From positions 1-43,308 of the forward strand of contig NZ_JWLI01000024.1 in assembly GCF_000813965.1 (NCBI RefSeq): 43,308 nt of DNA, in the 5' to 3' direction. Below the pieces are notes generated by a model. It did not search any database, was not told the DNA's origin, and saw only the letters and a program-made list of their open reading frames with translations. Of the stretch, positions 36,228 to 43,308 are shown piece after piece. This stretch comes from Leisingera sp. ANG-M7. GTDB taxonomy: Bacteria > Pseudomonadota > Alphaproteobacteria > Rhodobacterales > Rhodobacteraceae. A program made the position numbers and the translations under genes. Each line of letters starts with the position of its first letter. Within the stretch, counting starts at the first letter, position 1.

Positions 36228-37109
36228 TCAGTCGCCGCTGCCGCCGGTGCCCGCAGCGTTGCGCTGCGGCATCTGCGGCGGGGTGGCGGGCTTGCGCGGA
36301 CGCTTGGACGGCTCGCCTTGCGGCGCTTGTGCATTGGCAGCAGCAGGTTCTGCCGCAGGGGCCTTGGGCGCAGCGGCAGAACCTGCCGGGGCCTTTGCGC
36401 TGCTTGCCGCAGGCTGAGCCCCGCCGCGGCGGGCAGAGGAACTGCGGAACATTGCAGGTTTCTCCTCTGCCTTCTCCCCGGCCGTGGTACCGCTCTGATT
36501 TGCAGGCTTAACCGCAGTGGACGCCGCCGCCTGAGCCGCCTTTGCAGTTTCCTTGTTTGACTCCGGTTTGGCCGCCTCTGCCTTCACAGGTTCCGGCTTG
36601 ACCGGCACCGCCTTGGCAGCTGCCTGCGGTGCGGCTTCGGTCTTGGCCGCTGCAGGCGCTGCCGGCTTGGCAGCCGCCGCCTTGGGTGCAGCGGCTTTGC
36701 GCGCAGGCGCCTTGCGGACCGCAGCCTTTCGGCCACCGGACTTACGCGCAACAGGTTTGCGGGCCGCGGGCTTTTTGGTTTTGGCCTCTGCTTCGGTCGG
36801 CGCCGCCGTTGCGACGTTCGTCTCTGGTGCCGCCGGTGCGGCCTCCGCTTTCGGGGCCGCCAGTGCAGCCTCTGCTTCCGGTGCCGCTTTGGGTGCCTCA
36901 CCAGCATCCCCTGCCATTGCCGGCACGCCTGCCTGCAGCAGGCGCCGCTGGGCTTCCATCATCGAATGTGCCAGCTGCATCTGCGCCAGCGGCGCCTGCA
37001 GCGCGGCCTCTGCCGCCTGGCGCCACAGTTTCATTTGCAGCCCGGCTGCATAGCCCGCCCATTCATGCGTCTTGACCGTCAGGCCGGGGATCTTGTGAAA
37101 GCTCGTCAT
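36228..37109 (-). CDS. Ala/Lys/Pro-rich protein with histone-H1-like tail, phasin-like N-terminus
   Basis: A 293-residue protein of two unlike parts. Residues 1-65 form a predicted amphipathic helix, MTSFHKIPGLTVKTHEWAGY onward, with QMQLAHSMMEAQRRLLQAG, resembling the helices of phasins that coat polyhydroxyalkanoate granules. Residues 70-293 are low complexity, dominated by Ala, Pro, Lys and Glu. A strongly basic block (110-155) has repeated KPAARK/RKAAVRK/RKAPARK units as in histone-H1-like proteins such as AlgP or HctB. AGGAG six bases ahead of the ATG sets the start. DNA binding, granule association or both are possible; neither is shown. Confidence 0.8.
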   Translation of the reverse strand: MTSFHKIPGLTVKTHEWAGYAAGLQMKLWRQAAEAALQAPLAQMQLAHSMMEAQRRLLQAGVPAMAGDAGEAPKAAPEAEAALAAPKAEAAPAAPETNVATAAPTEAEAKTKKPAARKPVARKSGGRKAAVRKAPARKAAAPKAAAAKPAAPAAAKTEAAPQAAAKAVPVKPEPVKAEAAKPESNKETAKAAQAAASTAVKPANQSGTTAGEKAEEKPAMFRSSSARRGGAQPAASSAKAPAGSAAAPKAPAAEPAAANAQAPQGEPSKRPRKPATPPQMPQRNAAGTGGSGD

Positions 37110-37413
37110 TTGTTACTCCTAAAGTCCTGCACAGCACTTGCTCCGGGACAGCACAGCGATGTCCGGGCAAAGAAAACAGGGAGCAGGCGCCGGGTGCGAC
37201 CCGGGCCTGTTGCAGCGGAAAACGGGCCCTCAGTTGCAGACACCAGCGCGCAAGCTCCCCTCGCCCCCGGCAGGACGGCCGGGGGGGATTCGATTTGACG
37301 CTAGCATGAACTTCTGCACCGCGGCATAAAAAATGCGGCAATGCAGAAATTACCTCGGGCCACTTTGGCTGACCCAGCGGAAACCCGCCTGAAAGCCAGG
37401 CAGACGGTTCCCT
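37110..37413. other. 304-bp intergenic region between folE2 and the Ala/Lys-rich gene
   Basis: No credible gene is present. It should contain the end of the folE2 transcript and the promoter of the downstream minus-strand gene. The only clear structure is the imperfect inverted repeat at 37312-37348: arms TTCTGCA and TGCAGAA around an inner GGCAT/ATGC(C)-type stem with an A5 loop. No T-run follows, so it is not a standard terminator. Confidence 0.6.
37312..37348. repeat. Imperfect hairpin TTCTGCA...TGCAGAA
   Basis: Outer 7-bp arms (37312-37318 and 37342-37348) share the centre 37330 with an inner stem GC-x-GCAT / ATGC-x-GC (37321-37327 and 37333-37339). The loop is AAAAA. It sits 66 bases beyond the folE2 stop. 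Confidence 0.5.
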
Positions 37414-38517
<1,104 letters not shown>

Positions 38518-38629
38518 CGGCGTTTCCCCCAGTGATACGGGCCCCATATAGGGTGCGGCAGGCCACTCTCATATACTGTTACGCGGCAATTTTCAAAACG
38601 GATCCGCCATTTGCGGCAGAACCGGCGCC

Positions 38630-39484
38630 TTATCGGACCCCCAGCACCTCCGCAAGGGTCCGCAGGCGGCGCGAGCGCGACTTGTAATGCGCCGTAACCA
38701 GCACATAGGGCCGCGGCATGTCCAGCACCGGCCCATCCAGCCGGTGCAGCCTGCCCGCGCGGATTTCCCCGCCCACGACCTGTTCCGGCAGCAGCGCAAT
38801 ACCCAGCCCCGCCTGCACCAGCGCCACCACCGAGGGCACCGACTGCCCGATGATTGCTGCGGCCAAATCCTGCCGTTCTACTGCATGCTGAACAAAATAC
38901 TGCCGCCAGCCCTGCACCGAGGAAATGGTCTCGCCCCAGCTGACCTCCACCAGTGGCGCTGTCCGGATATCCATATGCGGGTCCATGCCAACCGGCACCA
39001 GCCGGTCCGTGAACAGGGGCTGTGTCCGGTGCTCGGGATGTTCACCGCCATAGGTCAACCGCGCATCAATGCCCTCCGCCTCCAAATCAATCCGGTCATC
39101 CTCAATCCTGAGCCGTAGAGGCACATCCGGCCGCACCTCCCCAAATGCCTTCAGCCGCTCCGGCAGCCACAGCTGCGCCAGCGCCGGTGTGGCCGAAATC
39201 ACCAGCGGACGCCGGGTGCCGCCTTCGGTCAGCGCCTCGGTGAAACTGGCAATCTCCGCCAGCGACATCGCCGCCTTCTGATAATAATCCCGCCCGGCAT
39301 CGGTCAGCCGCACCTGATTGGCACGGCGGGTGAACAGCTTCAGCCCCAGCCACTCCTCCAGATTCTTCACCTGCATCGACACCGCCGCGGAACTCACGCC
39401 CAGCTCTGCCCCGGCAGCTGAGAAACTCCCGGTCCGGGCAGCGCATTCAAAGGCGCGCAGGGCGTTCAAGGGCGGCAGCTTCAT
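38630..39484 (-). CDS. LysR-family transcriptional regulator (GcvA-like)
   Basis: A DNA-binding regulator of 284 residues. The N-terminal wHTH reads LPPLNALRAFECAARTGSFS and SSAAVSMQVKNLEEWLG, typical of the GcvA subgroup, and a periplasmic-binding-protein-like effector domain follows from about residue 90. I start it at 39484 where the canonical MKLPPLNALRAFE begins; a start at 39499 adds five residues. It is divergent from the oxygenase/DddP-like operon across a 110-base gap, the classical arrangement for LysR control of a neighbouring operon. Regulation of that operon is inference. Confidence 0.93.
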   Translation of the reverse strand: MKLPPLNALRAFECAARTGSFSAAGAELGVSSAAVSMQVKNLEEWLGLKLFTRRANQVRLTDAGRDYYQKAAMSLAEIASFTEALTEGGTRRPLVISATPALAQLWLPERLKAFGEVRPDVPLRLRIEDDRIDLEAEGIDARLTYGGEHPEHRTQPLFTDRLVPVGMDPHMDIRTAPLVEVSWGETISSVQGWRQYFVQHAVERQDLAAAIIGQSVPSVVALVQAGLGIALLPEQVVGGEIRAGRLHRLDGPVLDMPRPYVLVTAHYKSRSRRLRTLAEVLGVR

Positions 39485-39497
39485 GATGGCACAGTGC

Positions 39498-39508
39498 AAG
39501 AAATTCTT
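39498..39508. promoter_or_regulatory. Candidate LysR site in the divergent intergenic region
   Basis: AAGAAATTCTT is a perfect 11-bp dyad, nested in GCA...TGC (39496-39512). It lies between the divergent LysR gene and the oxygenase operon, close to the LysR start. T-N11-A-like spacing is loose, so this is a weak candidate. Confidence 0.35.
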
Positions 39509-39594
39509 ATGCTCGCCAAGATATTTTATAGTGGTCAGATCCCCGCCGGGCGCGCAGGCTTGGGAAAAGCCCGAAAGACCCCAAGGAACACCCC

Positions 39595-40383
39595 ATGCGC
39601 GATATTCTTGATCTCGACCGTTACCCGCTCGACCGCCCCGGCACCCCGGAATGGCAGGCCCTGGTGGGCCGCTGCCGCGCCGAGCTGGCCGCGGACGGCA
39701 TGTTCAGCCTCGAGGGCCTGATGAAACCGGAGGTGGCCCAGGGGGCCGCCGATGCGCTCAAGGGCAAGTTCGAAACCGAAAGCTTCCACCACAAGCGCTG
39801 GCACAACATCTATTTCAAGGACGCGGTCGACGGCCTGGCCCCGGACCACCCGGCCCTGCAAAAGGTTGAGACCTCGAACTTCACCCTGTGCGCCGACCAG
39901 TTCCCGAACTCGCCGGTCCTGCGCCTGTACGACTGGCCGCCCTTTGCCCAATTCCTCGCCGCCACCATGGACAAGCCCGCGCTCTACACCATGGACGACC
40001 CGCTGGCGCGGCTGAACATCATGTCCTATGGCGCAAGCCAGGCGCTGAACTGGCATTTCGACCGCTCCGAGTTCACCACCACCATGCTGCTGCAAGCACC
40101 TGAGGAAGGCGGCGAGTTCATCTACAGCCCCGAACTGCGCACGGATGACGACCCGAACTACGAAGGCGTCGAACGGCTGCTGGCGGGCCAAGACCCCAAT
40201 ATGCGCACGATCACCCTTGATCCCGGCACCCTCAACATCTTTCGCGGCAAAAACTCCCCCCACCGGGTCGGCACGGTGAAAGGAGACAAGACCCGTGTGA
40301 TTGCCGTCTTCACCTTCTACGAAAACCCGGGCGTGCGGTTTTCGGACGAGGAAAACATCGGCTTCTACGGCCGTGCATCATGA
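39595..40383 (+). CDS. Fe(II)/2-oxoglutarate-type oxygenase, HalD/BesD-like family with HxD motif
   Basis: A cupin-fold oxygenase of 262 residues. It resembles the HalD/BesD group, in which amino-acid halogenases occur. Residues fitting the iron site are NWHFDRSEF (His154, Asp156) and SPHRVGTV (His223), with Arg234 a likely 2-oxoglutarate anchor. Halogenases have HxG, so the aspartate here predicts hydroxylation or another oxidation, not halogenation. AAGGA lies about eight bases before the ATG. The stop overlaps the DddP-like start as ATGA, so the two proteins are made together and probably act on related molecules. The substrate is unknown. Confidence 0.85.
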   Translation: MRDILDLDRYPLDRPGTPEWQALVGRCRAELAADGMFSLEGLMKPEVAQGAADALKGKFETESFHHKRWHNIYFKDAVDGLAPDHPALQKVETSNFTLCADQFPNSPVLRLYDWPPFAQFLAATMDKPALYTMDDPLARLNIMSYGASQALNWHFDRSEFTTTMLLQAPEEGGEFIYSPELRTDDDPNYEGVERLLAGQDPNMRTITLDPGTLNIFRGKNSPHRVGTVKGDKTRVIAVFTFYENPGVRFSDEENIGFYGRAS

Positions 40384-41630
40384 CCGAGCTGGCCGTTTTC
40401 AAGGACGAGCGAAAACGCACCTTCCTGAATGCGGACGGTGCAGACAAACCCCTGAAGTCACCCTTGGGCCAGGACGTTCTGGACGGCGCCCGCGCTTATC
40501 GTCTGCAGCGGCTGCGCGATGAATTGGCCCGCCAGGACGTGGCGGGCCTCCTGCTCTACGACCCGGTCAACATCCGCTACGCGTTTGACTGCTCCAACAT
40601 GTCAATCTGGACCGCCCACAACCCGATCCGCTATGCGCTGATCCTGAACGGCGGCCCCGGCATCATGTTTGAATTCAAGGGCTGCGAGCATCTGAACGAC
40701 GGCCTGCCCGGCATTGATGAGGTCAGGAATGCCATCGGCTGGATGTTCATGTGCGCAGGCGACAAGGCCGCGGACCGGCTGACGCCCTGGGCAGCGGAGA
40801 TCTCGGATCTGGTCAAGCAATACGGCGGCGGCAACCTGCGCCTCTGCGTTGACCGGATGGAGCCCGAGGGCGTGCACGCCCTGTCAGAACACGGCCTGCA
40901 GATCATCGACGGCGGCCAAATCACGGAAACAGCCCGTGCCATCAAATCGGCGGATGAAATCGAACTGATGCGCTGGACCATCCGCGTCTGCGAGGCAGGC
41001 ATGGCGCGGATCTACGAACACTCGGTGCCCAGCGTAACCGAGCAGGAGCTCTGGGCGCATCTGCATTTCGAAAACGCCCGCTCCGGCGGCGAATGGCTGG
41101 AAACCAAGCTCCTTACCTGCGGACCCAACACCAACCCGTGGTACAAGGAATGCTCGGCCCGCGAATGCCGCGCGGGTGAGATGATCTCCTTTGACACCGA
41201 CATGATCGGCCCCTACGGCTATTGCGCCGACCTCTCGCGCAGCTGGACCTGCGGTTATGTCCCGATGAATGACACACAAAAGCGGCTGTATGCCGCGGCG
41301 CGGGAGCAGATTGAACACAATAAGGCGCTCTTGCAGCCTGGCCTCAGCTTTGCCGAGTTCAACGCGAAAAGCTGGCAGATCCCGGAACCCTACCAGCCCT
41401 ACCGCTACTCCTTGGCCGCACACGGCGTGGGCATGGCCGATGAGTGGCCGGTGGTGCCGCTGCATGTGGACTTTGAGGGCGCCCACGGCGGGCAGTTCGA
41501 GGAGAACATGGTGATCTGCATCGAAAGCCTGATCGGCGAGAAAGGATCCGAGTCGGTCAAGCTGGAAACCCAGGTACTGGTTACTGCGGACGGCCCGCAG
41601 CGGCTCGACAGTTTTCCCTGGGAAATGTGA
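40380..41630 (+). CDS. M24-family metalloenzyme, DddP-like (possible DMSP lyase)
   Basis: A pita-bread fold protein of 416 residues related to Xaa-Pro peptidases. As I recall the DddP sequence, this one keeps its metal ligands with nearly identical spacing: Asp272, Asp274, Asp284, His348, Glu382 and Glu396. It also keeps the Tyr five before and the Asp six after the histidine (Tyr343, Asp354; YSLAAHGVGMAD) and WTAHNP (77-82). DddP cleaves dimethylsulfoniopropionate to DMS and acrylate. The chain is about 30 residues shorter than DddP and diverges at the N-terminus, so it may be a paralogue with another substrate. The fused-overlap oxygenase partner is not part of known DMSP cleavage. Confidence 0.75.
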   Translation: MTELAVFKDERKRTFLNADGADKPLKSPLGQDVLDGARAYRLQRLRDELARQDVAGLLLYDPVNIRYAFDCSNMSIWTAHNPIRYALILNGGPGIMFEFKGCEHLNDGLPGIDEVRNAIGWMFMCAGDKAADRLTPWAAEISDLVKQYGGGNLRLCVDRMEPEGVHALSEHGLQIIDGGQITETARAIKSADEIELMRWTIRVCEAGMARIYEHSVPSVTEQELWAHLHFENARSGGEWLETKLLTCGPNTNPWYKECSARECRAGEMISFDTDMIGPYGYCADLSRSWTCGYVPMNDTQKRLYAAAREQIEHNKALLQPGLSFAEFNAKSWQIPEPYQPYRYSLAAHGVGMADEWPVVPLHVDFEGAHGGQFEENMVICIESLIGEKGSESVKLETQVLVTADGPQRLDSFPWEM

Positions 41631-41643
41631 CCCGGCAAAAAGA

Positions 41644-41664
41644 GAGGGGGCTGTCTGCCCCCTC
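41644..41664 (-). terminator. Intrinsic terminator of metZ
   Basis: An 8-bp perfect stem GAGGGGGC (41644-41651) and GCCCCCTC (41657-41664) has a TGTCT loop. Read on the minus strand it is followed by TCTTTTTGCC. A second hairpin TGAGCC-TTC-GGCTCA (41666-41680) stands next to it. It may also end the convergent DddP-like transcript. Confidence 0.8.
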
Positions 41665-41691
41665 ATGAGCCTTCGGCTCAATTCACCCCGA

Positions 41692-41714
41692 GAGTATACT
41701 AGGAAAGATGAAAC
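41692..41714 (+). repeat. Dispersed repeat GAGTAT-N4-GGAAAGATGAAAC, copy B
   Basis: Reads GAGTAT ACTA GGAAAGATGAAAC on the plus strand and matches copy A (26201-26223, minus) at 19 of 19 bases outside the middle four. It follows the hairpin pair at 41644-41680 downstream of the DddP-like gene. Confidence 0.7.
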
Positions 41715-41725
41715 CCTTCCTGGCC

Positions 41726-42916
41726 TCAGGCCTGCGCGGCCTCCAGTGCGGCCCTCAGATCGGCGATCAGGTCATCAGCATCTTCCAGCCCGACCGAGAA
41801 GCGCACCAGGCCCGGGGTGATGCCCAGCTCGTCCTTCAGCTCGTCAGTCAAGCGCTGGTGGGTCGTGGTCGCCGGATGGGTGGCGATGGATTTTGCGTCG
41901 CCCAGGTTGTTGGAGATCACCGGGATGGTCATCGCGTTCAGGAACTTGAACGCCGCCGCCTTGCCGCCCTTCAGGTCCAGCGACAAGACGGTGCCGCCCT
42001 TGCCCCCCAGCTGGGTCTGCACCAGCGCGTTCTGCGCGTGGTCCTTCAGCCCCGGGTAAATGGTGCGCTCCAGCGCCGGATGGCCGGTCAGCGCTTCTGC
42101 GATCTTCAGGGCGGTTTCAGCCTGGGCATTCACCCGCAGCGAAATGGTTTCCAGCCCCTTCAGCATCACCCAGGCATTGAACGGGCTGAGCGATCCGCCA
42201 GTGTGCTTCATATAGGGTTCCAGCGTGCCGCGGATGTAGTCCTTGGTGCCCAGCACCACTCCGCCCAGCGCCCGGCCCTGGCCGTCGATATGCTTGGTCG
42301 CTGAATAAATCACCACATCGGCGCCCTGCGCGATGGCGTTCGAGAACACCGGGGTGGAGAACACGTTGTCCACCACCACTATGGCGCCAACCGAATGCGC
42401 GATTTCCGCAACGCCTGCGATGTCGATCACCTCCAGCGTCGGGTTCGACATGCTCTCAAAGAACACCGCCTTGGTGTCCGGGCGCACGGCCGCCTTCCAG
42501 GCGTCGAGGTCGGTGCCGTCGATGAAGGTGACCTCAACCCCGAAGCGGCCCAGCACATCGGCCAGGATATAGTTGCAGGAGCCGAACAGCGCCTTGGCCG
42601 ACACGATGTGGTCGCCGGCCTTCACCAGCGAGGTCAGCGCGCCGTTCACAGCCGCCATGCCGGAGGCGGTGGCAAAGGCGTCCTCGGCTCCTTCCAGCGC
42701 CGCGATGCGCTTTTCGAACATGTCGACGGTCGGGTTGCCGTAACGGGCATAGATGAACTCGTCCGGGCCGGTCTCGATGAACCGCGCCTCGGCCTGCTCG
42801 GCGGTCTCATAGACGAACCCTTGCGTCAGGAAAATCGCCTCGCTCACCTCGTTGTACTGGCTGCGGCGGGTGCCGCCATGCACCAGCGTGGTGCGCTTGT
42901 TCCAGTTGTCGCTCAT
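41726..42916 (-). CDS. metZ: O-succinylhomoserine sulfhydrylase
   Basis: A PLP-dependent enzyme of 396 residues that joins sulfide to an activated homoserine to give homocysteine, the direct-sulfhydrylation route to methionine. It has FIYARYGNPTV (54-64), ASGMAAVNGALTSL and the PLP lysine in YSATKHIDGQGRALGG (Lys208), and NNLGDAKSIATHPATTTH near the C-terminus. GAGGAG precedes the ATG at 42916; the longer in-frame start at 42967 would fall in the terminator. The SAM-II riboswitch and terminator upstream support a methionine role over cystathionine gamma-lyase-type paralogues. O-acetylhomoserine as substrate cannot be excluded. Confidence 0.94.
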   Translation of the reverse strand: MSDNWNKRTTLVHGGTRRSQYNEVSEAIFLTQGFVYETAEQAEARFIETGPDEFIYARYGNPTVDMFEKRIAALEGAEDAFATASGMAAVNGALTSLVKAGDHIVSAKALFGSCNYILADVLGRFGVEVTFIDGTDLDAWKAAVRPDTKAVFFESMSNPTLEVIDIAGVAEIAHSVGAIVVVDNVFSTPVFSNAIAQGADVVIYSATKHIDGQGRALGGVVLGTKDYIRGTLEPYMKHTGGSLSPFNAWVMLKGLETISLRVNAQAETALKIAEALTGHPALERTIYPGLKDHAQNALVQTQLGGKGGTVLSLDLKGGKAAAFKFLNAMTIPVISNNLGDAKSIATHPATTTHQRLTDELKDELGITPGLVRFSVGLEDADDLIADLRAALEAAQA

Positions 42917-42946
42917 CTCTTCTGTCTCCTCGCGCCCATAGCGCAC

Positions 42947-42979
42947 AAAAAACCCCCATTCGGCCAAGCGAAAGGGGGT
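42947..42979 (-). terminator. Riboswitch-linked intrinsic terminator before metZ
   Basis: On the minus strand ACCCCC-T-TTCG pairs with CGAA-T-GGGGGT around a CTTGGC loop (stem 42952-42962 with 42969-42979, one T-T mismatch). TTTTTT follows directly (42947-42952). It starts 14 bases after the SAM-II aptamer and ends 30 bases before metZ, so it is well placed to stop transcription when SAM is bound. Confidence 0.85.
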
Positions 42980-42993
42980 CCTTCACGTCCTGA

Positions 42994-43049
42994 CCTCTTT
43001 AGCGGGATTGTTTAACGTGGCCCGCAATCCGGTAACAAATCGCCACGAT
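42994..43049 (-). promoter_or_regulatory. SAM-II riboswitch (metA-type aptamer) of metZ
   Basis: A compact S-adenosylmethionine aptamer. On the minus strand P1 is CGTGGC (43047-43042) with GCCACG (43021-43016). The conserved GATTTG follows the first strand and GTTAAACAA follows the second. Pseudoknot pairing is GGATTG with CAATCC, and the 3' end reads CGCTAAAGAGG. These are the hallmark positions of SAM-II, known from alphaproteobacterial metA, metX and metZ leaders. It should lower metZ expression when SAM is plentiful, here probably by the adjacent terminator. Confidence 0.92.
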
Positions 43050-43190
43050 GTGATGCAGGGCTTTACGCATCTTGCGGGATTCGGTCAAGCGGCAGCATTT
43101 CCAGCGGTCACAGGGATGTGAGCGCCGCCGCCCCTTGCCCGCCCCCGCGCCCCGTGCTCCTGTGGCCGGGCACATTGACGGAGGCACGCG

Positions 43191-43308
43191 ATGCAGGACC
43201 CCATCCGCCTGTTCTACTGGCCCACGCCGAATGGCTGGAAAATCTCCATCGCGCTGGAGGAGATGGGCCTGCCCTACGAGGTCACGCTGATCGACATCGG
43301 CAAAGGCG
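43191..43308 (+). CDS. Glutathione S-transferase-like protein, N-terminus (cut by window edge)
   Basis: Thirty-nine codons are visible, beginning MQDPIRLFYWPTPNGWKISI. This is a thioredoxin-fold GST N-terminal domain of the YfcG/YghU kind, in which TPNG follows the first strand. ALEEMGLPYEV continues the helix and second strand. GGAGG six bases ahead of the ATG supports the start. The gene is divergent from metZ and its riboswitch. The remainder lies outside the window. Confidence 0.85.
   Translation, partial: MQDPIRLFYWPTPNGWKISIALEEMGLPYEVTLIDIGKG

Noticed and set aside
39595-40383. Annotation as an Fe/2OG halogenase
   Set aside because: The iron motif is HFD, not HxG, so no halide site is expected.

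Overview
The window reads as GC-rich chromosomal DNA of an alphaproteobacterium, most likely a marine Roseobacter-group member of the Rhodobacteraceae (Leisingera, Phaeobacter or Ruegeria type). Pointers are a SAM-II riboswitch in front of metZ, a DUF4453 protein, a DddP-like M24 enzyme, a 2-aminobenzoyl-CoA type monooxygenase/reductase cluster, FolE2, and strong GGAGG ribosome binding sites with many 4-nt start/stop overlaps. The genus is inference; the class-level assignment is firmer. Coding is dense. I see no insertion sequence, phage gene, CRISPR array or broken gene.

Layout. 1-2.3 kb: the tail of an unknown gene, a zinc-ribbon membrane-anchored protein, a small heat-shock protein and dtd. 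2.75-7.74 kb: a complete peptide-type ABC importer operon (Tat-exported binding protein, two permeases, fused double ATPase) closed by a strong terminator. 7.95-11.0 kb: a DUF1326-DUF2182 pair, an alkaline-phosphatase-fold hydrolase and a secreted DUF4453 protein. 11.0-16.0 kb, minus strand: an HSL-type esterase, an acyl-CoA synthetase preceded by 11-bp phased repeats, and an MsbA-like ABC exporter. 16.2-17.3 kb: tRNA-Gly(TCC), a CbiX-like chelatase and tRNA-Cys(GCA).

17.5-23.4 kb is a six-gene surface-sugar operon: a glycosyltransferase-like protein, an SDR, a GT2 glycosyltransferase, a PLP-fold dehydratase with His in place of the usual Lys, Gmd and an Fcl/ColC-type protein. The last three together match the route from GDP-mannose to GDP-L-colitose, a 3,6-dideoxyhexose. 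23.4-30.6 kb, minus strand, is an aromatic-acid CoA catabolic cluster: a flavin monooxygenase/OYE fusion, SDR, MarR regulator with a TTG start, enoyl-CoA hydratase, acyl-CoA dehydrogenase and aryl-CoA ligase. A 28-bp palindrome in front of its first gene is the probable MarR operator.

30.8-38.5 kb, minus strand: ptsP, lysC, trkH, a protein with a histone-H1-like Ala/Lys/Pro tail, and folE2. 38.6-41.6 kb: a LysR regulator divergent from a two-gene operon of an Fe(II)/2OG oxygenase (HalD/BesD-like fold but with the HxD hydroxylase motif) and a DddP-like M24 enzyme that keeps all six metal ligands and the catalytic Tyr/Asp. 41.7-43.05 kb: metZ, controlled by a SAM-II riboswitch plus intrinsic terminator. 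The last 118 bases start a glutathione S-transferase-like gene cut by the window edge.

The items most worth following are the predicted colitose pathway, the oxygenase/DddP-like operon, the riboswitch with its expression platform, the phased 11-bp repeats, and a dispersed GAGTAT-N4-GGAAAGATGAAAC element seen twice behind paired hairpins.
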